A stretch of DNA of 64,000 bases from Nocardia grenadensis NBRC 108939. GTDB taxonomy: Bacteria > Actinomycetota > Actinomycetes > Mycobacteriales > Mycobacteriaceae. Shown here piece after piece: positions 57,109 to 64,000 of this stretch (its first letter is position 1; each line of letters opens with the position of its first letter). A model generated the notes under the pieces. It saw only the letters and a list, made by a program, of their open reading frames with translations. It was not told the DNA's origin and made no database searches. Location: the NCBI RefSeq assembly GCF_001613445.1, contig NZ_BDCJ01000009.1, positions 248,001 through 312,000 on the forward strand, read 5' to 3'. Made by a program: the position numbers and the translations under genes.

Positions 57109-58241
57109 TGGCGGATCTGACGGTCAACGGACTCACCAAGCACTACGGGAAGACGGTCGGCATCGACGATGTATCGCTCGATATCGCCGATGGTGAATTC
57201 TTCGTCATCCTCGGCCCATCGGGTGCGGGTAAGACCACCACGCTGAAATCGATCGCCGGGCTGGTCCAGGTGGATAGTGGCACGGTACATATCGGTGGCG
57301 CGGATATGACGATGGTCGAGCCCTACCACCGCAATGTGGCGATGGCGTTCGAGAGCTACGCCTTGTATCCACAGCAGACCGTGGCGCAGAACCTTTCCTC
57401 TCCGCTGCGCTCCGGGCGCACCGGGAAGTACTCCGCGGCCCAACAGCAGGAGCGGGTCGATGCCGTCACTGTGACGCTCGGCATCGACCATTTACAGCAG
57501 CGGTTTCCACGGGAACTGTCCAACGGACAGCGTCAGCGGGTGGCCCTGGGCCGGGTGCTGATTCGGCCCGCGGACGTCTATCTACTGGACGAACCGCTGT
57601 CTCATCTGGACGCGAAACTGCGTGCGGCCATGCGCGCGGAACTGCGCGAGCTCGGGCGGATGTCGAATACGACGACCGTCTACGTCACCCACGACTACCA
57701 GGAAGCCCTGGCGTTGGGCGACCGAATCGCCATCCTGCGCGACGGGAAGCTGGTGCAGGTGGATACGCCGGAGGCCATCTGGCGTAAACCGGTCGATACT
57801 TTCGTGGCCAAAGCGCTCGGCCAGCCGGAGATCAATATCGTCGATGCGATCGTCGACGGTAGCGCGCTGCGGGTAGCCGGAAGCAGTATCGAGATTCCGG
57901 TGCCTCCCGAACTCGGCCTCGGCACGGGCCGCGGTGTCCGGCTCGGCATCCGCCCCTGCGATATCACCCTCGCCGCCGTAGCAAGCACTGCACCCGGGAT
58001 GGCGAACCTGACCGGCGTGATCACCCTGACCGAACGACTCGGGCGCAGTATCGAGGTTTCCGTCGATATCGGCGAAACGTCGTTGATCGCGCTGTCCCCG
58101 GGCGGGCCGCATATTCGCGAGGGCGCCACCGTCGTGGTGACGGTACCGCTGGCCGACGTCCTCATCTTCGAAGCAGGCGAACGCGGCAGCGACAGTCTCC
58201 GTCTCGGTGCTGCCGCATCCAACTCCCAGGAGCGGCGATGA
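57108..58241 (+). CDS. ABC transporter ATPase, first of two
   Basis: This 377-residue MalK/UgpC-type ATPase starts at ATG 57108. Walker A GPSGAGKTT, Q-loop region, signature LSNGQRQRVALGR (LSNGQ in place of LSGGQ), Walker B YLLDEPLSHLD and switch VTHDYQEAL. The C-terminal OB-like regulatory domain runs from about residue 240 (RLGIRPCDITL). It overlaps the second ATPase gene by 4 bases. The two differ in sequence, which suggests a heterodimer. Confidence 0.92.
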   Translation: MADLTVNGLTKHYGKTVGIDDVSLDIADGEFFVILGPSGAGKTTTLKSIAGLVQVDSGTVHIGGADMTMVEPYHRNVAMAFESYALYPQQTVAQNLSSPLRSGRTGKYSAAQQQERVDAVTVTLGIDHLQQRFPRELSNGQRQRVALGRVLIRPADVYLLDEPLSHLDAKLRAAMRAELRELGRMSNTTTVYVTHDYQEALALGDRIAILRDGKLVQVDTPEAIWRKPVDTFVAKALGQPEINIVDAIVDGSALRVAGSSIEIPVPPELGLGTGRGVRLGIRPCDITLAAVASTAPGMANLTGVITLTERLGRSIEVSVDIGETSLIALSPGGPHIREGATVVVTVPLADVLIFEAGERGSDSLRLGAAASNSQERR

Positions 58242-59359
58242 CAGTCGAAACCAGAACCGGGTCGGCGGCGCAGCGGCTGACGCTCGAGCGCCTCACCAAG
58301 ACCTACGTCGCACGCGGCCGGGAAAGCTTCCAGGCGGTCAAGGGCATCGAGCTCGATATCGAACCCGGCGAACTCGTCGCATTGCTCGGTCCATCGGGCT
58401 GCGGCAAAACGACGACCCTGCGCATGATCGCCGGTCTCGAGACGGTGACCAGCGGTGACATCCGGATCGGCAACCGCACTATCACCGACCTCCCCCCTGG
58501 GAAGCGCGGTGTGGGCGTGGGATTCGAAAGCTATGCTCTGTATCCGCCGCTATCGGTGCGGCAGAACCTCGGCTACGGGTTGAAGGCACGCAAGGTCGCC
58601 GACGCCGACCGGCTCGTCAGCGATATCGCGCACCGGCTGGAACTGCAGGACGTGCTCGATCTGCGGCCCGCGAGCCTGTCCAGCGGGCAGAAACAACGTG
58701 TCGCGCTGGCCCGGGCGCTGGTCCGGAATCCGCCGGTACTGTTGCTGGACGAGCCTCTCTCGCATCTGGACGCCTCGGCACGGCAGCGGGTCCGGCGCGA
58801 ATTGAAGGTGCTGCAACGGGAATTCGGCTACACGACTATCGTGGTCACCCACGATCAGGTGGAGGCGCTGAGCCTGGCCGACCGGCTCGCCGTCATGGAC
58901 GGCGGAATCATCCAGCAGTTCGGCACACCCGACGAGATCTTCGACGATCCGGCGAATCGCTTCGTCGCCGGATTCGTGGGCGAGCCGCAGATCAATATTG
59001 TCGACGGCGTGGTCCGCCGAGACGGTGCGGGCACGGTCGTCCAGATCGGCAGCGCGACGATTCCGGTCGCTGTCTCGGCGGGGGGTGACGGTCAGCGGGT
59101 CGAGGTGGGCATTCGGCCCCAGGACAGCCGGCTTTCCGCCGAACCGGCCGGTCCCGGCCGGCTGACGGCGTCGGTGCGCTATTTCGAACATTTGATGGAG
59201 TTCGGCCGCGCGGCACTGGATGTGCCCGGTGTCGAGGAGCCCGTACTCGTCGAGACACCGGCCCGGCAGAACTTCGCGGTGCACCAGCAGGTGGCGCTGT
59301 CGGTGCCGCCGGAACGGGTGTACCTGTTCGATCCGGACTCCGGACAACGATTGCGATAG
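58238..59359 (+). CDS. ABC transporter ATPase, second of two
   Basis: This 373-residue MalK-type ATPase starts at ATG 58238. Walker A GPSGCGKTT, signature LSSGQKQRVALAR (LSSGQ), Walker B LLLDEPLSHLD and switch VTHDQVEAL, then an OB-like domain (EVGIRPQDSRL). Both ATPases have complete catalytic motifs but non-standard signature serine-glycine pairs. 10 bases after it comes the tetrulose-type kinase. Confidence 0.92.
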   Translation: MTVETRTGSAAQRLTLERLTKTYVARGRESFQAVKGIELDIEPGELVALLGPSGCGKTTTLRMIAGLETVTSGDIRIGNRTITDLPPGKRGVGVGFESYALYPPLSVRQNLGYGLKARKVADADRLVSDIAHRLELQDVLDLRPASLSSGQKQRVALARALVRNPPVLLLDEPLSHLDASARQRVRRELKVLQREFGYTTIVVTHDQVEALSLADRLAVMDGGIIQQFGTPDEIFDDPANRFVAGFVGEPQINIVDGVVRRDGAGTVVQIGSATIPVAVSAGGDGQRVEVGIRPQDSRLSAEPAGPGRLTASVRYFEHLMEFGRAALDVPGVEEPVLVETPARQNFAVHQQVALSVPPERVYLFDPDSGQRLR

Positions 59360-59369
59360 AGGACATCTG

Positions 59370-61088
59370 ATGACGCGGCTGTACAACGACCCGGCATCGT
59401 TCACCGACGATATGCTGGCCGGATTTCTCGACGCGAATGCGGGATACGTCACCGGTGTCCCCGGCGGGGTGGTCCGCGCTTCGCCGACCCGTCCCGGCAA
59501 AGTCGCCGTGGTAGTCGGTGGGGGAACGGGCCACTATCCCGCTTTCTGCGGGCTGGTGGGGCACGGTCTCGCTGACGGCGCCGTGGTCGGCAATATTTTC
59601 ACCTCCCCCTCGGCGGCCGCCGCGGCCTCGGTGGCCAGAGCGGCAGACGGGGGCGCCGGGGTCTTACTGACCACAGGCAACTATGCGGGCGACGTGATGA
59701 ACTTCGGTTTGGCGGTCGAGCAGTTGGAAACCGAGGGCATTCCGGCCCGTTACTTGGCCGTCACCGACGATATCGCCAGCGGACCAGCCGACGATATCGC
59801 CGCACGTCGCGGCATCGCGGGTGATTTCACGGTTTTCAAATGCGCGAGCGCGGCGGCGGAGGCGGGCTACGACCTGGACGGTGTGTTCCAGATCGCGGCC
59901 CTGGCCAACGACAACACGCGGACACTCGGCGTCGCCTTCGACGGTTGCACTCTGCCCGGTGCCTCGGCGCCGCTGTTCACCGTCGAGCAAGGGACCATGG
60001 GACTGGGTCTCGGAATCCACGGCGAACCGGGCGTCGCCGTACACAAGCTGCCGAGCGCCGCCGAACTCGCCGAACTGCTGGTGACCGGGGTCCTGAAGGA
60101 AAAGCCGGCGGGCGCCGGTTCTCGAATCGCGGTAATACTCAATGGACTCGGGCGCACCAAGTACGAGGAATTGTTCGTGGTGTGGGCCACCGCGGCCGAA
60201 TTGCTGCGCACGGCGGGCTACACCGTGGTGCAGCCGGAGGTCGGCGAATTGGTGACCAGCCTCGACATGGCAGGGTGCTCCTTGACCGTGCTGTGGCTCG
60301 ACGAAGAATTGGAACGGTTCTGGACCGCGCCGGCGGACACCCCGGCGTACCGCCGCGGAAGCATTGTCGAGGTTCCGTCGGCGACTCGCCGCCGCGCCGT
60401 CACCGACACCTTCCATCACCCGGATTTCGCCGCGACAGCGGACGATGCCGCGCGCCACGGCGGCGTCGCCATCGCCGAGGCGCTGCACGCTGTCGCGTCG
60501 GCGATGGTCGAGGCGGAAGCGGAATTGGGCCGCATCGACGCGGTCGCCGGTGACGGGGATCACGGGCGAGGCATGGTTCGGGGCACTGCCGCGGCCTGCG
60601 CGGCCGCCGAGGAGGTCGTCGCGCGCGGGGCAGGCCAGGGCGATGTGCTCAGGGCGGCCGGTGCCGCGTGGGCCGCGCAGGCGGGCGGCACCTCGGGTGT
60701 GTTGTGGGGGGCGGCGCTGACGGCACTGGGGGACCGGCTCGGTGATGCCGGCCGACCTACCGACGCCGATATCGTCGCCGGCCTGCGCGCAGCCTACGAC
60801 TCGCTCGCTCGCCTCGGTAAGGCCCGGCCGGGCGACAAGACCATGCTCGACGCCCTGCTGCCGCTCATCGAAGCGGCCGAAAACGGTGCGTCCTGGCACA
60901 GTGCGGCCGCCGCCGCCGAGTCTGCGGCGCGCGCGACCGCCGAATTGCGCCCCAAGGTCGGCCGGGCGCGTCCGCTCGCAGAGCGCAGTATCGGTAGTCC
61001 CGACGCGGGTGCGGTCTCACTGGCGATATGTGCGCGAGTCGTCGCCGACCACTTCGAACCAGTCGTCACAGAAGGGGCGCCCCGATGA
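59370..61088 (+). CDS. derK: DhaK-DhaL fused kinase, probable D-erythrulose kinase
   Basis: The protein has 572 residues from ATG 59370. The DhaK domain (1-330) has [20 protein letters not shown] and the substrate-binding histidine in [12 protein letters not shown]. The DhaL domain (about 375-572) has the magnesium/ATP motif [13 protein letters not shown] and the loop [12 protein letters not shown]. Single-chain ATP-dependent kinases of this form act on dihydroxyacetone or, in M. smegmatis, on D-erythrulose. Coupled by ATGA to an RpiB-type isomerase, which fits tetrulose phosphate better than dihydroxyacetone phosphate. Confidence 0.82.
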   Translation: MTRLYNDPASFTDDMLAGFLDANAGYVTGVPGGVVRASPTRPGKVAVVVGGGTGHYPAFCGLVGHGLADGAVVGNIFTSPSAAAAASVARAADGGAGVLLTTGNYAGDVMNFGLAVEQLETEGIPARYLAVTDDIASGPADDIAARRGIAGDFTVFKCASAAAEAGYDLDGVFQIAALANDNTRTLGVAFDGCTLPGASAPLFTVEQGTMGLGLGIHGEPGVAVHKLPSAAELAELLVTGVLKEKPAGAGSRIAVILNGLGRTKYEELFVVWATAAELLRTAGYTVVQPEVGELVTSLDMAGCSLTVLWLDEELERFWTAPADTPAYRRGSIVEVPSATRRRAVTDTFHHPDFAATADDAARHGGVAIAEALHAVASAMVEAEAELGRIDAVAGDGDHGRGMVRGTAAACAAAEEVVARGAGQGDVLRAAGAAWAAQAGGTSGVLWGAALTALGDRLGDAGRPTDADIVAGLRAAYDSLARLGKARPGDKTMLDALLPLIEAAENGASWHSAAAAAESAARATAELRPKVGRARPLAERSIGSPDAGAVSLAICARVVADHFEPVVTEGAPR

Positions 61089-61546
61089 CCGAATCGCTTA
61101 GAATCGTGGTGGGGTGCGATGACGCCGGGCTCGAGTACAAGAACGCCCTCAGGGCCGATCTCGAGGCAGACGACCGGGTCACCGAAGTGATCGATGTGGG
61201 CATCGGAAACGGTGAGCACACCGCCTATCCGCACGTTGCGGTCACCGCCGCGCGGATGATCGCCGCAGGCGAGGCCGATCGGGCACTGCTCGTCTGCGGC
61301 ACCGGCCTCGGTGTTGCGATCAGCGCGAACAAGGTACCGGGGATTCGCGCGGTCACCGCGCACGACAGCTTTTCGGTGGAGCGTTCGGTACTGAGCAACG
61401 ATGCGCAGGTGCTGTGCTTCGGGCAGCGCGTCATCGGCCTAGAACTGGCTCGCCGGCTGGCCAGGGAATGGCTCGGATACCATTTCGACCCCGAGTCGGC
61501 ATCGGCTGCGAAGGTCGCCGCCATCGGCAGCTACGAAAAATCCTGA
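61085..61546 (+). CDS. derI: RpiB-type sugar-phosphate isomerase, probable erythrulose-4-phosphate isomerase
   Basis: This 153-residue protein of the RpiB/LacAB family starts at ATG 61085 inside the kinase stop. Features: [15 protein letters not shown] at the start, [20 protein letters not shown], anion-hole [20 protein letters not shown] and [20 protein letters not shown]. In tetritol pathways such enzymes isomerise D-erythrulose 4-phosphate to D-erythrose 4-phosphate, which enters the pentose-phosphate pathway. Assignment relies on its coupling to the DhaK-DhaL kinase. Confidence 0.82.
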   Translation: MTESLRIVVGCDDAGLEYKNALRADLEADDRVTEVIDVGIGNGEHTAYPHVAVTAARMIAAGEADRALLVCGTGLGVAISANKVPGIRAVTAHDSFSVERSVLSNDAQVLCFGQRVIGLELARRLAREWLGYHFDPESASAAKVAAIGSYEKS

Positions 61547-61605
61547 TCCGCGTGCGCACGGCCGGCTGCCCCGCCGTCGGCCGATCTGTTGATTGGAGGA
61601 TGTTC

Positions 61606-61782
61606 ATGACGCGACAGCGGACCGCCGCGGGCGAGTTCTCCGTCGGACAGTGGACTACCGGATCGACCGACATTGCTCTCTCCTGCCGGGCTGCACGCAG
61701 CAGGCCGGCGAACGCGACAGCGGCTTCATGTGTATGCGACAGCGTGCACTCGGACACCTGGTCAGTCGAGGGGGTTCGATGA
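61606..61782 (+). CDS. 58-residue ORF of unknown function, possibly a gene remnant
   Basis: A good ribosome site (TTGGAGGA) precedes ATG 61606 ([19 protein letters not shown]), and the stop at 61782 overlaps the ATG of the next kinase gene (ATGA), as in coupled operons. The peptide has no recognisable domain. It could be a true small protein, a leader that couples translation, or what is left of a longer gene after an internal deletion, since other genes in this window have suffered such losses. Confidence 0.35.
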   Translation: MTRQRTAAGEFSVGQWTTGSTDIALSCRAARSRPANATAASCVCDSVHSDTWSVEGVR

Positions 61783-63224
61783 CGCTGGTGGCAGGGGTGG
61801 ATTCCTCGACACAGACATGCAAGGTCGTGGTGCGCGACGCCGACTCCGGCCGACTGGTCCGCCACGGTGCCGCAGAACACCCGCCGGGTACCGAGATCGA
61901 CCCGGAGCACTGGTGGAATGCGTTACAGCTCGCCCTCGAGCGAGCAGGCGGGCTCGACGACGTGGCTGCGGTGTCGATCGGCGGACAGCAGCACGGCATG
62001 GTGTGCCTCGACACGGACGGCCGGGTTATCCGGCCCGCCCTGCTATGGAATGACACGCGGTCGGCCGGCGCGGCTGACGCGCTCATCCGGGAACTCGGTG
62101 CGGGCGACCATGCGCTCGGCGCTCGCCGCTGGGTCGAGGCTGTCGGCACGGTGCCGGTGGCATCACTGACCGTCACCAAACTGCGGTGGCTGGTGGACCA
62201 CGAGCCCGGCAATGCCGCTCGAATCGCGGCGGTGGCGTTGCCGCACGACTGGCTCACCTGGCGCCTGCGCGGCGCCGGGTCCCTGGACGATCTGGTGACC
62301 GACCGCTCCGACGCATCGGGGACCGGTTACTTCGATGCGGTGTCGGGAACCTACCGACGTGACCTGCTCGCACTGGCTCTGCGGCGCCGCGAGGAAGAGG
62401 TGCGCCCCATATCGCTGCCCCGCGTCCACGGTCCCGATGAGCGGGCCGGCACGGGATGTTCTCGACTCGGCCTTTCCCGCACGGTTGTCGGGCCCGGGTG
62501 CGGTGACAATGCCGGGGCGGCGTTAGGGCTCGGATTGGATGTCGGCCGAGTTTTCCTTTCTCTGGGAACCTCCGGTGTGGTGGCCGCGGTTTCGGACCAT
62601 CGATCGGTCGATTCCACCGGCTCGGTGGCCGGTTTTGCTGATGCCACCGGCAGATTCCTGCCGCTGGTCTGCACACTCAACGCCACCCGGATCATCGACA
62701 GCATGGCCTCGGTACTCGGCGTGAACCACGACGAATTCGACGCGCTGGCACTGGGCGCCGCTCCGGGATCGGGCGGAATGGTCCATGTGCCTTACCTTCA
62801 AGGAGAGCGGACCCCGAATCTTCCCCATGCCACCGGCGTGCTCGAGGGCATGACTTTGTCCGCCATGACAAGGGAGAACTTCGCGCGCGCAGCGGTCGAG
62901 GGTTTGCTGTGCCTGATGGCTGACGCATTGGAAGCTGTTCGTGGACAGAATGTGTCGATCGAGCGGATCACACTCGTCGGCGGTGGCGCCCGGTCGGCCG
63001 CGGTACGTGAAATCGCTCCGTCCGTACTCGGAGTCCCCGTGCATGTCCCGCAGCCCGGCGAATACGTTGCCGACGGTGCCGCGCGGCAAGCGGCCTGGGT
63101 ATTGTCCGGCGGAGACCAGCCACCGCTCTGGCCGGTGTCCGACATCGGAACCTACACCGCACAGAGAAACTCAGGGGTTCTCGCCCGTTATCGGCGAGTT
63201 GCCGCCGCGGTCGCCGGTTTCTAG
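61779..63224 (+). CDS. FGGY-family kinase, xylulokinase-like
   Basis: This 481-residue kinase starts at ATG 61779. Motifs: [28 protein letters not shown] (typical of xylulokinases), [44 protein letters not shown], and the C-terminal [20 protein letters not shown]. It may act on a ketose from the pathway, for example L-erythrulose or xylulose. Last gene of the plus-strand tetritol operon. A longer open frame from 61593 is rejected because the family motif starts at MTLVAGVD. Confidence 0.88.
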   Translation: MTLVAGVDSSTQTCKVVVRDADSGRLVRHGAAEHPPGTEIDPEHWWNALQLALERAGGLDDVAAVSIGGQQHGMVCLDTDGRVIRPALLWNDTRSAGAADALIRELGAGDHALGARRWVEAVGTVPVASLTVTKLRWLVDHEPGNAARIAAVALPHDWLTWRLRGAGSLDDLVTDRSDASGTGYFDAVSGTYRRDLLALALRRREEEVRPISLPRVHGPDERAGTGCSRLGLSRTVVGPGCGDNAGAALGLGLDVGRVFLSLGTSGVVAAVSDHRSVDSTGSVAGFADATGRFLPLVCTLNATRIIDSMASVLGVNHDEFDALALGAAPGSGGMVHVPYLQGERTPNLPHATGVLEGMTLSAMTRENFARAAVEGLLCLMADALEAVRGQNVSIERITLVGGGARSAAVREIAPSVLGVPVHVPQPGEYVADGAARQAAWVLSGGDQPPLWPVSDIGTYTAQRNSGVLARYRRVAAAVAGF

Positions 63225-63429
63225 TGTTGTCGAGCGATGCCGGGGTTCGATCTCTACGGCGTCGGCGAGATCGATCTCGACCTGCGGCGACCCGGCCGGG
63301 TGTCGGTTTGCGCTGCTGCTTGTCGTCGGTGATCCTGCCGGTGGAGGTGGTGTCGATGGCCCGGGAACCGGAAGTGTTCGTCTTGGACGAACTGCCGACC
63401 GACCTGGTCGACGCCGTAACCGCGATCGG
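63225..63429. other. intergenic, no gene recognised
   Basis: About 205 bases between the kinase and the convergent membrane-protein gene. A plus-strand frame with GTG near 63351 (MAREPEVFVLDELPTDLVDA) runs a little way into the next gene and has no family resemblance. Confidence 0.35.
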
Positions 63430-64000
63430 TTACGGATTCACCAAGCCGGTGAGCGCGGTTCTGCGGAGTCGCCGTACCCGACCCACGGCCAAGGCGACCG
63501 TGACCAGAAATGCCGCCAGTCCCCACCAAACGTTCGCCTTGGTGACATTGAGGCCGAGGCCCGCCACACCGGCTGTCCGGCCACCGTCGTGCCCGCTGAT
63601 GACGGCGGCGCAGACCACCGCGATGAATCCGAGGACGAGAAGCCCCGCGACCGAGCGGCACGCGATGGTCGCCCGAGTTCGTTGCCGGCTCGGGGGCAGG
63701 TTGCCGAGCCGGTAGAGGACGAGCGCGGCAATGGGAAGCTGCATCGACCACACCAGTGTGCGGAACGATCCCTCGTACCAGACATTGGTGCCGTAGAGCA
63801 GCGTATGCCAGCTGCTCAGGGCGTAGACGACGATGATAGAAGCGTGCAGAGCCCGCCAGACGACGGGGCGTAGCCAGCGGCGGGAATAGAAGGCCAGGCC
63901 GAGCGGTATCGCCAGGTACAACGCCAGCAGCCCGATGAAAATGGCGACCTTCCCCGTTCCACTGGAATAGGCCGAGGGGACGAAGGTATCGACGAATGCG
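63430..64000 (-). CDS. ferric-reductase-like membrane protein, 5' end beyond window
   Basis: The open frame enters from the right edge of the window and ends at 63430, giving about 190 residues. It has at least five hydrophobic segments. Histidines spaced as haem ligands lie in two of them (WRALHASIIVVYALSSWHTL), and the loop LLYGTNVWYEGS follows. The layout fits the haem-b membrane domain of ferric-reductase-like/cytochrome b proteins. The start lies outside the window. Confidence 0.72.
   Translation of the reverse strand, partial: AFVDTFVPSAYSSGTGKVAIFIGLLALYLAIPLGLAFYSRRWLRPVVWRALHASIIVVYALSSWHTLLYGTNVWYEGSFRTLVWSMQLPIAALVLYRLGNLPPSRQRTRATIACRSVAGLLVLGFIAVVCAAVISGHDGGRTAGVAGLGLNVTKANVWWGLAAFLVTVALAVGRVRRLRRTALTGLVNP

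Overview
The window is high-GC, gene-dense actinobacterial DNA, most like Nocardia or a relative in the Mycobacteriales. The reasons are many GTG starts, ATGA/GTGA gene overlaps, a stub of an F420-type luciferase-like oxidoreductase, a DUF427 protein, IclR/SorC/LAL regulators, and a tetritol gene set resembling the one known from Mycobacterium smegmatis. Names rest on reading motifs and family resemblance; no search was run.

Region 1 (1-15.7 kb) is a patchwork. It opens with decayed IS256 and Tn3 transposases and a broken ferredoxin reductase. Then come a secreted protein, a pentapeptide-repeat fragment, a TetR gene with a tandem palindromic operator divergent from a TIM-barrel protein, and a 24-codon stub of a flavin monooxygenase. 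These are followed by a GT39-type membrane protein, a redox group on the minus strand (disulfide reductase-like protein, internally deleted MOSC-ferredoxin reductase, DUF427 protein, alpha/beta hydrolase), a large LAL-type LuxR regulator, a cold-shock-like protein and a second, decayed LuxR-type ATPase.

Region 2 (15.8-19.3 kb) holds an XRE regulator, a metallo-beta-lactamase-fold hydrolase and a type-B carboxylesterase. Region 3 (19.3-28.8 kb) is eroding: a peptide ABC transporter with a deleted binding protein and a permease fused to the tail of a flavin monooxygenase, an MFS pump with a deleted N-terminus, and an F420 oxidoreductase stub, beside intact SDR genes. Four copies of an imperfect palindrome of the form CCnnTnAGnGG lie upstream of genes here and suggest one former regulon.

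Region 4 (29.0-44.4 kb) is the main find: an apparently complete indole-3-acetic acid (IAA) catabolic module. iacABCDEF runs on the plus strand, followed by a DUF485 protein and a sodium/solute symporter. On the minus strand are a PAS histidine kinase, iacG, an unrecognised 82-residue gene, iacH, iacI and a FixJ-type response regulator. catABC (catechol ortho cleavage) with a divergent IclR regulator lies next to it. Together they would take IAA to catechol and on to beta-ketoadipate enol-lactone; the last beta-ketoadipate steps are not in the window.

Region 5 (44.5-49.2 kb) is a small catabolic group: an MHS-type transporter, a 3-hydroxyacyl-CoA-dehydrogenase-type protein and an opine-dehydrogenase-type protein, divergent from a regulator with two AsnC/Lrp-type halves. 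Region 6 (49.4-63.2 kb) resembles erythritol/threitol utilisation: two FGGY kinases, an SDR, a SorC regulator, a zinc alcohol dehydrogenase, an ABC importer with two different ATPases, a DhaK-DhaL kinase and an RpiB-type isomerase. The window ends inside a ferric-reductase-like membrane gene.
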